Of a stretch of DNA of 64,000 nt, positions 12,065 to 23,205 are shown in pieces. Location: positions 6,386,001-6,450,000 of the forward strand of contig JAETXT010000001.1 of NCBI GenBank assembly GCA_019188255.1, written 5' to 3'. The notes under the pieces were generated by a model, which was given only the letters and a program-made list of their open reading frames with translations, had not been told where the DNA came from and searched no databases. The position numbers and the translations under genes are program-made. The DNA is from Verticillium longisporum. Lineage: Eukaryota; Ascomycota; Sordariomycetes; Glomerellales; Plectosphaerellaceae. Numbering within the stretch: position 1 is the stretch's first letter; every line of letters starts with the position of its first letter.

Positions 12065-13291
12065 GTTGATTGTGTTGAGGTGAACACCGGGCGAGGTGCA
12101 TTTGGAGAAGGAGGAGCCGTCGACGTTGAGGTCTGCGTAGCTCTGAAGGAGGCTCGAGGCGGGACCAACAGCATCCGCGTCACCGATTGGGACAAGTCAG
12201 CTGTCGCCAGGTGGCTCACTACGAGGCTGGGGGGGGCGAGTCCGGAGACGACGATCCGGCCAGCGGTGTGCCAGCGATCTATCTCACTGTCGCACGGCAG
12301 CATGCTCAGCATGGCTGGTTGCGTGATTCTGAAGATGATTCATTCGATCGATGAATGGCCGTCAGAGTCGCCCGACATGGACCCCAGAAGACCGAATGCT
12401 AAAAGCCAAACGGGTGCCGAGAAAGCTTCCGAGACGGGATCTTGCATCCTGTACGAGGTACTCGAATGAGAGCAAGCCGTGCGCTTCCAGTTGATGGGGA
12501 CAATCTGGTCGGCTTCGGCAGAGCTAAGACACAAGGATGAGCAGGTAGCGATAGCAGGGCTGACAGGGACCAGGGCCCTGTGAAAGCTCCAGATACACTG
12601 GCTGTCTGATGGGGTGGGGGAAGGGGGGGGGGGGGGCCCAGCACTGTACTGAAGGGCCAGATCGCGGGGGTTCAGAGGCTCCGGGGCACGCCAGCAGAAG
12701 CCCCGATCCAGTACTTTTGAGACGTAGGGGTAGCACAGCCATCAGCCATCAGCCATCAGCCATCAAAGCCGCAACTATAGCCCCATACGTACGTATCATG
12801 TGCTTGTTCTTGTTCAAACGGCGACCTCGGATCAATGTGACTGGGCCGGGCAGCTGCCTGTGGCACTCACCGTCCAATCATGGGGAAAAAAACAACGGCT
12901 GCCGTCTGGTCGAGGGTTTGATTGCATAACCCGCCCGCATGAGCAGCCGGCCAGCCAACATGCCAGCCAACACAGACGTGCATATGCCTGGCCTGTTTGC
13001 TGCCGCCTTGACATGCCGTTGATCGTCTCGTGTGTGGAAATCCTAGACTTGATCGTTCTCGCCACGCATAAAGCGCCCGCATCCCACTTTCAGACGGGCC
13101 CAGCACCTTGCCCAGAAACAGAGGCTAAAGCCAGAGGCAGCGAGGACATTGGCAGGCCATCCCACTCTCTCCATGTCACTGACATCCGCTCACCCTCCTT
13201 CGCTTGCTTTCGCTTGCCCTCGCCGCCTGTCTTCACTGCCCCTAGCGGCTCGTCTCGCTGCCCTGCGCCGCGTTCCCCGACCAGATCGATC
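12065..13291. other. Intergenic region with simple repeats
   Basis: 1.2 kb. It contains a run of 14 G at 12623-12636, four tandem AGCCATC units at 12737-12764, and AGCCAGCCAACATGCC-type duplications near 12947-12970. An in-frame extension upstream of the next gene from 12800 is low-complexity and probably 5' leader. Confidence 0.35.
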
Positions 13292-13903
13292 ATGGCCTTC
13301 ACGTATGTCCCTGGCACCTTTGACTTTTGGGCGGCGCGCCAGTCGACCCATCTCGTCGACATGCACGAGGCAGCCTTCGTCCCTTTCAACGTCCACCAGG
13401 CCGTGGGCACGGCAGGGCTGGGGTCCTGTTCCGTCGTCGCCATTGCCTCTGAGCGCGCCGTCATTCTTGCTCACATCCCGCCGCTGCCGGACTTGCACTC
13501 GCAGCGACCCGACGCCGGCGACGCCAACGTGCGGCAGATGATGAAGCGAGTGCGGCGACTGTACCGAGACAACCGCCAGTTCTTCGACAATGCCGAGGGG
13601 CGCGTTACTTGCGCCATATACGCCGGCGAGGTTGCGCTGCCGGACCAGGTGGCCATCATGCAGGAACAACTACGGCTGTTGGGGTTCGAGCCGAGTACCG
13701 ACTACTACCAGGTGCCAGCCGATGCAAATGTTGGCCGGGGCACCGTCGTCATTGTCGCGCCGCCACATCACCAGGGACAGGTTGGCGTTTACGTCGAGGA
13801 CAGCCTGGTGTCGTCGCCTGCCTCGTCGCCGTCGCCTCCGCCGTCGTCTGTTCCCACAGCGTCGGGTGCGGCGGTTGCCAAATCGTCGTGGGGCCGGGCA
13901 TGA
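13292..13903 (+). CDS. Conserved-looking protein with faint CheD resemblance
   Basis: A single-exon frame of 203 residues starts at MAFTYVPGTFDFWAARQSTH. An upstream in-frame ATG at 12800 exists, but the extra 164 residues look like leader sequence. Residues about 35-65 read VNVHQAVGTAGLGSC-like (AVGTAGLGSCSVVAIASE...AVILAHIPP). This is reminiscent of the GLGSC catalytic Cys/His arrangement of CheD-type glutamine deamidases. A further block at about 120-165 (QEQLRLLGFEP...GRGTVVIVAPPHHQGQVGVYVED) looks folded. The C-terminal 35 residues are Ser/Pro/Ala-rich and disordered. I do not recognise a named fungal family; a deamidase function is speculation. Confidence 0.65.
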   Translation: MAFTYVPGTFDFWAARQSTHLVDMHEAAFVPFNVHQAVGTAGLGSCSVVAIASERAVILAHIPPLPDLHSQRPDAGDANVRQMMKRVRRLYRDNRQFFDNAEGRVTCAIYAGEVALPDQVAIMQEQLRLLGFEPSTDYYQVPADANVGRGTVVIVAPPHHQGQVGVYVEDSLVSSPASSPSPPPSSVPTASGAAVAKSSWGRA

Positions 13904-15204
13904 CGTTGAAGTCGAGGTGTAGAGGCGGGGTGGTGAACACTGACGACGTGGTACGCCTAAAAGGTAAGTGTAAGACAGACGGGGATTAGCAGCCAATGGA
14001 GGGGCACTAGCACCCCTCCTTTCTCCTCTCCCCTGCCCCTTCCCCTTGACCACGCGATTATACAAGCTCCTGTACAAGCTCCCATCCACTGAACAATCGA
14101 GCAGGCATGCCCCGTGCGACCACCCCTGGTCCCCCTTCGTCGAAGCCCTTCAGAGATTCAACTACATCCGACCATTAGGTACTTTACAAAACTGCATCTT
14201 GACATCGAGATGTTATGTCACTAACAGTATCATTATTGATGGTTTCCTTTCCAGTCACGCCCTAGATTGTTATCAGCGGGCTCGTGAATGTTTTCCGTTG
14301 CAGAGTGTTGTCAGCCCAAGGCAGTCAGTTGTTGCAGTTTTGGTATGGCTGTCTCCAAGTCCATCGTGAGAGGCAGACAGCGAGTCTTTTACAACCCTCC
14401 GTACTTGCTACCCTCGTGAGTCCTGCTATTCCATACACGCCTTAGCTTAGCATTCATGGTCACGGGTATGACTAACAAAAAGGGTTCAGACTTCTTGTGT
14501 TCGCGCGACTTTCCAAGCATGTTCGCTAGCATTCGCTTCGTTGATCAAGCGAACCATGAGAAATCATTTGCGGTGATTCTTCTTGAATTTCTGCATCACT
14601 CCGACAGGATTACACAAAAGCTGCAACTGACGATCGATGCCGGTTCGCTCAAAAGCAATATTGATTGATTGAACGTGCTTTGGGTCCTATCATCGCATGC
14701 CGCATGCAAAAAACGCACCTCATAGCGATCAAATTTCGTGGGTCACCACCTTGACCAAATTCTTTGACCTGGACTCAAAAAGGACCAGATTTCATCCGAT
14801 GGATCGAATCCCAGTGTGTACCCTGGTCATCAAACGTAAACAACAAGTACAAATAATCCAGAAATGTCCACTGCAAACCATGACCCCATTATTGACGTGA
14901 AGGGCGTGAGATTAATAAGCCATCATGGTCAAGATCAAGCCCAAAGCACGTCGTTGATCGTGGTCTGGATGGGCCTCATGCAGTGCGGTCATTGATACGA
15001 TTTGTCAGAAACCGGGGGCTGCCAACAACAAGCAGGGAAGAACCTCATATGAGACCCATCACTCCATCAATCATTCATTTGAGTAACTTACTTTTAAACC
15101 ATTGATTCCCTCTTGTATTCACAGTGAAAGCTAGCATCTCTCGCATTGAAGGCCCAGCACTTTACTTCACATCTCGCATCATCAACGACGTGCACTCCGC
15201 AACT
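13904..15204. other. Intergenic region
   Basis: 1.3 kb, more AT-rich than its surroundings between 14160 and 14900. Open frames such as 14456-14668 have no recognisable domain. No repeats or RNA gene were seen. Confidence 0.3.
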
Positions 15205-16258
15205 ATGGCGCCATTCCAACCCTCCAATATCCTCATCCTTGGGGGCACTGGGAACATTGGGTACTACATCGCGGATGCCATCATCAAGGCGCAGCCCCCA
15301 TTCAAGCAAATCACAGTCTTCATTCGCAAAGACTCGGCGAGCAAGAAGCAGGCCTTCGTCAAGGCCTTTGAAGCAAGGGGCGTCAAGGTCATCACTGGCG
15401 ACCTGGAGACAAAGTCAGATATCCAGGCCATTTACGAGGGCATCGACACGGTCGTCTCTGCGCTCGGCCGCGACGCCCTCGAGCGCCAGATCGACCTCAT
15501 TCGCGAGGCGGAGGCTTCCGACTCGGTCAAGTGGTTCATCCCGTCCGAGTACGGCACCGACATAGAATATGGCCCATCGAGCGCCGCCGAGAAGCCCCAC
15601 CAGCTGAAGCTCAAGGTGCGCAGGGCGCTCCGCGAAGACACAAAGCGCCTCGAGCACACCTTTGTCGTGACGGGCCCGTACAGTGACATGTACTTCAACT
15701 TATCGGACAAGTTCCCCGAAGTTGGCGGGTTTGATGCCGCGAGGAAGAAAGCGGTCCTGATTGAGGACGGTGAGGGCAAGATTGGGTTCACGACGATGCC
15801 TGAGTAAGAGAGACCGACCCCGTTGTGTTGGGTCCGATATAAGGCGCAAGACTAATGAGCTCCGCAGTGTCGGAAAGGCTGTGGTAGCTGTCCTGCGACA
15901 GCCCGAGGCGTCGTTTGGCAAGGCGATCAAGGTGCAGTCCTTCGTCGTGACACCGAAACAGATCCTCGCCGAGTTCGAGAAGCAGACGGGCGGGGAGAAG
16001 TGGAACGTATCCTATACGCCGCTGCAGAGCCTGAAGGAGGCAGAACAAAAGGCTTGGAGCCAGACGCCGGGTACCGCGACGCTATACACGCTGGGGCGTA
16101 TCTGGGCTGAGGGTGGCACTCTGTATGAAAAGACAGACAATGAGAGCATTGGGTTGAAGGAGGCAGAGCTCGAGACGCTCGAGGCGTCCATCAAGCGGTA
16201 TCTGGTGACAGGCTGGGTTCCGAAAGTCGTGGATGGGAAAGCAACTCTCCCGGTGTAA
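15205..16258 (+). CDS. NmrA/isoflavone-reductase-like NAD(P)-binding protein
   Basis: Two exons, 15205-15803 and 15868-16258 (intron 64 bases, with a CTAAT branch word near 15851), give 329 residues. The N-terminal nucleotide-binding motif ILILGGTGNIGYYIADAI is the NmrA/isoflavone-reductase GGTGxxG type, followed by VFIRKDSAS (the Arg favours NADPH) and IDTVVSALGRDALERQIDLI. The family continues with WFIPSEYGTDIEYGP and TGPYSDMYFNL. Such proteins are atypical short-chain oxidoreductases or redox-sensing regulators. Which of the two this one is cannot be told. It is the first of three consecutive plus-strand genes, with a second NmrA-like gene two genes on. Confidence 0.88.
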
Positions 16259-16746
16259 GGACTGGATGTGATGGTCCCCTTCTATATTAATCTAGGTAGT
16301 TATTTTACCACGATGTGTTTGGTCTCTTATGGGTGAGTAACAAGGATAACTCTACAGTGTTCTTCACGAAAGTCCTATGGATATGTCACGATCATAAAAG
16401 TATAGAAATGCTATGAAGAAGATATGAGAGCCCTCTTCGCGCTTCTAGAGTTTCTTATGGCGGATGCCTTGCCTGTGAAGTGGCCTTGGTGGCAGACCAG
16501 GGCCTGGCACCTTGGCACAATATTGAATGTGGTGGAGCCCGGTGAGTCGGTGTGCCCCACTGCCCCACCATGTAGCTCAAGGTGAGCGGTGGCAGGGGTC
16601 TCAATCGGTGTCTTCCCCAATCGCCCAAAACTTTTTTTTCCAGCAGGCGCAATTGGGAAAAACCCACGGTCGTTCACTCTACGCCATCCCACCACGACCT
16701 CCTCACCCGCGAACCCCGACGACGATCGGCAATCCGTCTAGGAGCC
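16259..16746. other. Spacer and RPA43 leader
   Basis: 488 bases. A TCTAGGTAGTTATT-type AT-rich stretch follows the NmrA stop. An in-frame ATG at 16582 lies upstream of the chosen RPA43 start, but its extension is not protein-like. Confidence 0.3.
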
Positions 16747-18206
16747 ATGGCGGTCAAAGAAGAGCTTCCAGTGGCTTCCAGCCACAAGACGGATAAGAAG
16801 CAGAAGAAAGAGAAGAAGAAGCGATCCCGGGAGGAAGACCCTCTTGTGACAGACGAACGCAAGCACAAGCGATCCAAGAGCACAGCCAACCGTGCAATCT
16901 CACCAGACCTCTCGGCTTCTGCGAACACAGACGCCAACGATAGTGTTGCCGAGGCCGAGAAGCCAACCAAAAAGTCGAAAAAATCAAAGAAGAGCAAGCA
17001 GGAAGCCCCAGCAGATGCCGGGGATGCGGTGCAAGTGGTTGCCGACAAGAAGAAGCGACGCATGTCCAGGAGTCAAGATGACGAAGACGGCCGGTCCGAA
17101 CTGAAGGCCAGCGCCAAGAAGAGCAGCAGCAAGAAGAAGAGCAAGAAGGAGCCTACGCCAGAGTCGTCCGAGGCCGAGCAAGCTTCAGAATCCTCAGAAG
17201 ACGACGAAGCCGAAAACCCCGATGCCATGGACATTGACACGCCTTTGCAGGCCAACCCTCCCAAGTCTACATCTAGGCTGCACCAGCCGCTCGATACCCC
17301 GCCAAACCACGATACCCATTCTTCACACAAACCGTCTCCCTCTTCCTGCCCATCTACCCCATCGGATGGGCTGGCCCCTGCACCGCCGCTGCGACCCAGC
17401 ACCTCCAGCCCATGGTCAACCGCTACGTGCCAGTCCTCGGCGGTGTTCTGCTCGGCTTCCGCAACGTCGCTGTCTCCGAGCGCCCCGGCCGCGAAGACGC
17501 GGCGACTAGCGACTCGGACGTTTGCAAACTTGGTGCCATTGATGAGTTCGCCGTCGGCTTCGGCTGGGTCACGGCGGACGTCGACCTCTTCGTCCCGAAG
17601 CGCGGCGCCTGGATGGAGGGTAGCATCAACCTCGAGAGCGAAGGTCACGTCGGCGTCGTGTGCTGGGGCAAGTTCAACGCCAGCATCGAGTCGGCGCGTC
17701 TACCGCCCGCGTGGCGCTGGGTCCATCTTGGCACCGACGAGACCGCAGCGACGAGCGCCCACGACGACACCGTTTCCAACTTTACTGCCGAGGAGCAGCA
17801 CGGTGCCGTGCGCCAGATCCACGCTACGGGTTACTGGGTCGACGAGGCTGGCCAAAAGGTCAAGGGCCGTGTGCGCTTCCGTATCAAGGCTTTCGACGTG
17901 GGCGTCAGCGGAGATCACGGCTACCTCTCCCTTGAGGGAACCATGCTCGACGCCGCTGGCGAGGCTGAGGCGCGCCAGCGCGACGCCCAGCAAGAGCTAC
18001 GGCGGCGCAAGGGCAAGTCGGGCGGTGTGCTGCGCAAGGAGCGACGATACGTGCCCGACTTCAGCATCACAAAGTTCGGCGAAGTTGAGAACGAGGAGGA
18101 GAAGGCCTTGGCGCAGGAGGTATGGGAGCACACCGAGCCGGCCAAGGATGCCGCCGAGACGGCGCAGGACGGCGAGTACGCCGGGCTTTCGCACGAGGCC
18201 GCTTAG
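16747..18206 (+). CDS. RPA43: RNA polymerase I subunit RPA43 (frame break at about 17.26-17.28 kb)
   Basis: The first 176 codons (MAVKEELPVASSHKTDKKQK...) form a Lys/Ser/Glu-rich disordered region ending DAMDIDTPLQANPPKSTS. The folded part is in another frame from 17277: RYPFFTQTVSLFLPIYPIGW, then NRYVPVLGGVLLGFRNVAVS (SHS2/RNAP-stalk N-domain) and GINLESEGHVGVV-like NLESEGHVGVVCWGKFNASI (OB/S1-like domain), and a C-tail RRYVPDFSITKFGEVE to a stop at 18206. This is the Rpa43 layout; with Rpa14 the protein forms the Pol I stalk in the nucleolus. One base appears to be missing between about 17255 and 17276. No intron with consensus ends and matching phase joins the frames, so a sequence error is likelier than a broken copy of an essential gene. 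Confidence 0.85.
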
Positions 18207-18997
18207 ATGGCGAGGACCTCGCTGACGTTGCGAGAGAAATGATCGAGATTTAGATGTGGGAACTGGGGGTTAGGGTGTTGGGCTGCCTCATTTCAGGCAG
18301 ATACAAAAATGGCTTCGAGCGCAATGTAACCGTTTGTCTACCTCGTCTGAATATCGCATGACTTGGTCAGACGCAACTACGATGCGCCGTGCTAATAGTG
18401 TTCATTTGTTTAGACGTCTGCATTGCAAGCCAGCCACAAGTTGCCGGCCAATTGCGCTGAAGGCGGAGTGACCTATTCTGTACAGGTTCTGGTAGCGTTG
18501 GATTATTGATTTGTCGTGGGGCTGACCTGGCGACGTAAGACAGCGTCAGGGCTGGGGTTTCTTCATTACTGATCACTGCACTTCGCGATGCTTGGCATTC
18601 GTGGCCCTTTGACGGCTTCTGGCACGAGGCTTGTACTCACGCAGTGAGCAAACGCCTCCTTAGGCACCCGTTTAGTCAATCACGATGTTTCTCAACAATG
18701 ACTTTGAAAAGCGTCGTCATCTCTTACCCCGTGGCTTCAGCGACAGCCTGCTGCCATGGTATGCAACAAGAATCAGAAGCGAGCACATGCAAGGTGACGG
18801 TTCAGCTACCACTAGAGGCTCGCCGTGGGATCTAGACATGTTGACAGTTGGACCGGTTAACAACTGGCCATAAGGTGATTTGGGAACTATATAAGAGCAC
18901 CAACGAGTGCAGTTTCGTATAATGCTCCTCCCCAAGCAGACAGACACGCATCAAACAATCTCATCTTCTACGACTCGCCACACTACAAGAACCCATC
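18207..18997. promoter_or_regulatory. Intergenic region with TATA box before the second NmrA-like gene
   Basis: 791 bases. A clear TATATAA word at 18888-18894 lies 104 bases upstream of the ATG at 18998 and is the best core-promoter signal in the window, suggesting an inducible gene. The remainder shows nothing else recognisable. Confidence 0.5.
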
Positions 18998-20181
18998 ATG
19001 TCTACCAAGCTCGTTACCGTCTTCGGCTCCACTGGCGCCCAGGGCGGCAGCGTTGTTCAGGCCCTCCTCCGCGACAAGTCCGGCGTCTTCAGGATCCGCG
19101 GCATCACTCGCAACCCCGAGTCCGAGGCGGCCATCAGGCTCGCCGACGCGGGAGTGCAAGTTGTCAAAGCCGATGGCCTCAAGGGACACGAGCTCAAAGC
19201 TGCCTTTGAAGGCAGCTGGGCTGTATTTGCGAACATCAATTCTGATGATCCGGTAAGCCCTTCGTTGGCTGTCCCAAGCGAGTTGCGGTAACTGACTAGG
19301 AGAAACAGTCCATCAACGAAAAGGGGGGCCCCTCCGAGACAGACATGGGCAAGAACATAATCGACGCCGCCGCCGAAGCTGGCGTCCAGCACTTTATCTT
19401 TAGCGGCATGGCCTCCGCTGCTGAGACCACGAAGGGCGAATTCCCGAACCAGGCCTTTGACGGTATGTGGACTCTCATCCCCCCTTCCGTCTTTGCAGTA
19501 TCAACCATCCTTTAACACAGGCCAGAGAAACACGCCATCGGGCAGTACGGCCGTAGCAAGTCATTCGTTTCCTTCACTGACGTCAGCCCGGGCTGGTACA
19601 TGGAGACCTTCCTCTGGCCGGATATCGCGCCCATCTTTGGCGGGTGGCCCTTCGAGGCCGACGACGAGGGGTATCTGACTTTCAGCTGCCCACGCTGGGG
19701 CGGATCGAACGACGCCGTGCCGCTGATCGCCGTGGCCGCCGACTACGGCGACGTTGTGCACGGCGTCCTGCTCGCGCCGGAGCGGTGGCACGGGCAGCTC
19801 GTGCAGGGCATCAGCCAGTCGCAGGCGCTCGAGAGCGTGATCCCCGACTACAAAAAGGGTGAGCACTACACCCACACATATCTCAACACAAATGCCTCGC
19901 CTCTTGCCCATGCTAACGACGACACAGTCACGGGCAAGAAGGCGCGCTTCCGCTTCATGGACAGCTGGGCGGACGTCCAGACGTACGGCATGACGGCCCT
20001 CGTCACCGTGCAGCGCATGTTCGGCTTCTGCCAGCAGTCGGGCGGGCTTTACTATGGCGTGCCCAACGACACGGCGGCCGCTGCCGAGCTGAAGAGGGCG
20101 GCAGCTGCTGCGCAGGGAAAGGCTGGCGAGGATGCCGAGTTGATGACCCTGGAGCGCTTCTTCAGACAGCAGTTTGCCTAG
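18998..20181 (+). CDS. NmrA-like family protein
   Basis: Four exons, 18998-19252, 19309-19462, 19526-19858 and 19928-20181, give 331 residues. The N-terminus KLVTVFGSTGAQGGSVVQAL is the NmrA-type GSTGxxGGS dinucleotide motif; IRGITRNPESEAA follows. Further blocks are HFIFSGMASAAETTKG, KHAIGQYGRSKSFVSFTDVS (replacing the SDR Tyr-Lys) and PGWYMETFLW. For exon 3 the first AG (19520) gives the wrong phase; the CCAG at 19525 restores the frame, giving FDEKHAIGQYG. Members are NADP-binding redox sensors like AreA regulator NmrA, or oxidoreductases. Different from the gene at 15205, so not a tandem copy. A TATA box sits upstream. Confidence 0.9.
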
Positions 20182-20584
20182 TTGCTGGCCCTTGTCCCTT
20201 TGTGTCTAGGAGTCCGATCTAACGTCTTGTTTCGTTTCGCAGATGGCCTCGATGTGTATTCGTTTCCTCCGTTCAACAGCAATACTATCTGCGTCAACCC
20301 CTAGTTGTGTTCAAGCCCGGCTTTTGCCTCGCCTTTATCAAGAGTGCCTCATATTTGACATTTCTCCAAACTGATCTCGTAGTCCGCAACATGTGCATAT
20401 CCAAACGTAGGCTAGTTAACAGCAATCCGTCTAAATGACAGATTTCAACCCACTCGCGATAAGTAGTGATCCGCGAGGTGTCTGTCTGCAGAGCATGTGA
20501 GAGACTTGAAAAAAGAACAAACATTAGAACTTGATATATCCGGACTCATCGTACAAAACGTCTAATTCTATAGAAGCAAGTCTT
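20182..20584. other. Convergent 3' intergenic region
   Basis: 403 bases between convergent stops, AT-richer than the coding DNA. It probably holds two 3' UTRs. Nothing else is seen. Confidence 0.35.
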
Positions 20585-21730
20585 TCACCAGGACGCCGCG
20601 CTCAAGCCAAATCTTCCGAGGGCACTGCCATCGCCGCCATCACCGCCATCGAACCACGACTCCAGCGTATCGAGGTTGGCAAACTGCTGCGCAAACACCA
20701 TTCCCTCTCGCCTTCTCTTCTCAACCATCTTCCAGTCCCACGATCCATCGTTGGCGACCTCGCCGAGGTCCTCCTCGTCGCCTACGCCGTTGGGTCCGCC
20801 GCGCCAACCCTCGGGGCCCTTCGGATGCGCCGGCAGCAGCTCGCTACCGTCAATGATGTAGCTCGGGTGTATTGTCCACCTGCCGAGCTTGAAGACGTAT
20901 TTGCTGACGGCGGTAGCGTAGATCTTGTGCTTCCACGCATTGGCTTCTTTGCTGTCGGGACCGCCCTTGCGCGTGCGCGCGCGGCCAAACTTGGTGTCGA
21001 GGTACTCAGAGGGGCGGGCGATGCCCTTGGGCACGAAGTGGGTGACCATGTAGAGCCACTTGCGGTCCCAGGCGAGGATGCGGGTCCACATCTCGTAGGG
21101 CGCATACGCGGTGATCTCGCGGCGGAAGGAACAGTGGACGGCGCCGAGCATGATGCCGAAGTTGCCGCGGCGGGGCTTGCCGGTGATGTCGTCGATGATG
21201 ACGCCCGTCTTCGTGTTGTGTGTGAGCTTGCGGAAGCCGGGGCGCAAGAGGTGGGAGGCCATGTGGGAGCGTGCAATATCGAGGTCGGAAAAGTACGTCG
21301 AGTTGGACTTGTGGATGTTGTAATCAATCTCCGTCAGGGGAGCGTGCGACTCGGAGATCAAGGGGCGGAAGAGGGAGCGCGGACCGAGGCGGGGAGACTT
21401 GCGCATGAAGCAATGATAGAGGATGGCGTGCCAGAGACGGATCTGTCAATTCAAGTCAGGGGGTGATGCAGTCAAGAGGGAGCGGGGAGAGCGGCGTACG
21501 GTCCACATGCCAGGCAGGTTCTTGAAGTTGAACAGCGCGAAGATGAGCATCAGGATGCGGCTGATGCGCCCTGGACCGGTGAAGAAATCCTTGAGGACAG
21601 TCTTCCACTGGATCTTGTAGGCTGCCAAGGCAGCGCCGCCGTAGATGGAGAGACGGAGCAGGCGGATGACGCGCTCAGGAATACGATCGAGCTCGGCCAC
21701 GGAGGGCACCATCTTGGAAAGGGCTGCCAT
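20585..21730 (-). CDS. THEM6-like hotdog/thioesterase-superfamily membrane protein
   Basis: Two exons, 21730-21500 and 21442-20585 (phase 0, donor GTACGC, acceptor GACAG, 57 bases), give 362 residues. An N-terminal segment with one or two hydrophobic stretches (about residues 27-43 and 58-72) precedes a hotdog-like domain: TEIDYNIHKSNSTYFSDLDIAR, HLLRP, GNFGIMLGAVHCSFRREI, YAPYEMWTRILAWDRKWLYMVTHFV. The order 'NxxYFxDLDxAR ... RxIxxYxxYExxTRxLxWDxKWxY' fits the THEM6/4HBT_2-type family found from fungi to animals. The C-terminal 90 residues are fungal-specific and rich in Gly/Asp. Enzyme activity is not established for this subfamily. Confidence 0.75.
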
Positions 21731-23205
21731 TGCAAAGGCACTATCGAAGGGGTGAAATGCAAGTCGTAGCGGGTCTATCGTTGTTGGCGATGCTGATGCT
21801 GATGCCGAGGCTGACGATGCTATCTCTAAGAGGGCTTCTTCTCGTGAGCCGCTGGGTTTCGTGTTCGTCGCAGGGTGTCAGCGATGCGATGACGAGCTGC
21901 GCCTAAAAGTACGATAAGGATGGCGACAATCCAGAGCGACACAGCACGAAGGATGCAGAAGGCGGTGGTGGAACACTTTGATGCGATGGAGTAAGCAGCG
22001 GCAGCAGGCGGGCTGACCATCCGAGGGGTAAATGAGGTGTTATCAGAGGCCGCTCCTCAGGCTGTAGTTGAAGACATGATTGCGAATGTGAATGTGAAAA
22101 TGCCGAACCGAGGCACTGGTCCGTGGATGATCCATCTCGCGTCTGGGCATTTGACAGCTTTCCGATAAATTTGTTGGGTAACGTCGCGGGATCGCGGGGA
22201 TCGCAATGTCCGAGTGCCTGCTGGGTCCCTTGACCTAGGTACCTCCCTAGGTACGTACAGTGCCTCCTTAGGCACGTTTGGTAGGAACGGCCCCTTGGGA
22301 CCTGCCTCCCTTTGCACGCGTTAGCGCTGAGTTTCCTTGGGAAGGTGCTCAGGGTGCTCAGAGTGCTGGGTGCTGGTTGCTGGGTGCTTAGGAAGGTGCA
22401 CCCAGCGCCTGGGAAGGTGCATCCAACGCCTGTACTTGCACTCGATTGCGGTTAGCTCCATCGCCGTTCGGCCTCGCTTCCCTCCTCCATTTCCTCACAT
22501 GCTTCTGTATGTAGATGGCCTCCGTTGGAGTCTTCAGTTGCCCCGGGTCTGAAGATCCTGAACCTCATGGTGTAAAAGTCGACTCGCCGCCTCGACCGTA
22601 CCTTGTTCATCAATTCTATCCCTGATCAACGGCCTGATGGTCGCATCCAGGTTACCATCCAGGTTACCAGACGACAGCTTCCTACCATCAGAAGGTCATA
22701 TGGCACGCCACTACACGAGAATACACAAGAGACCGCCAATGTGGACCTTAGCAGCAATGTCAGGCAGCACTGCAGTTCTATATGCCCTCTACACGATGAC
22801 GGTCACGATCGAAACTAGCAGATTTTGGTGATGCAAAAGTCCCGAGCATCTGTTTGTATGACGATCCAATTGGGGCTGTCTTCCCAGAGAGACTTGTTCA
22901 TTCTTCGTCTCGAAGGTAGCTCGGATTTTCATGGATTCAGTATCCTCATCTGAAATCCATCATCTACAAGCTCGACGTCGCGTCGTCCGATGCATTAGGC
23001 TGGGGCACCGTCTCTTTATACAACGACATCATGACGACCTGCGAAAGGCAGATCGTGTGGGAATGGGTTCGTTGGAGGCGCAGCCATGACGCCAAGGGTT
23101 AATCTCCCGCACTTCCGGGACCCGGAGTACGCATTCGTCCAAACCCCACCACACACACCTCTTTGGCGCCTCGTATCCCTTTCAGTGAGCTGACCACTAG
23201 GCAGC
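21731..23205. other. Intergenic region
   Basis: 1.5 kb. Minus-strand frame 21826-22020 encodes 64 residues with one hydrophobic stretch (FCILRAVSLWIVAILIVLLG); whether it is translated is unknown. CCTAGGTA palindromes occur twice at 22232-22254. The stretch 22335-22440 has GGTGCT and GGAAGGTGCA short repeats. Nothing else is recognisable. Confidence 0.3.

Noticed and set aside
12800..13291. N-terminal extension of the gene at 13292
   Set aside because: In frame but low-complexity and His/Pro/Ser-rich, without protein-like pattern; treated as leader.
19521..19525. First AG as acceptor of intron 2 in the NmrA-like gene
   Set aside because: It is closer to consensus but shifts the frame; the next AG restores KHAIGQYGRS.
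15205..20181. Secondary-metabolite cluster
   Set aside because: Two oxidoreductase-like genes are present but there is no synthase, cyclase or cluster regulator; RPA43 lies between them.
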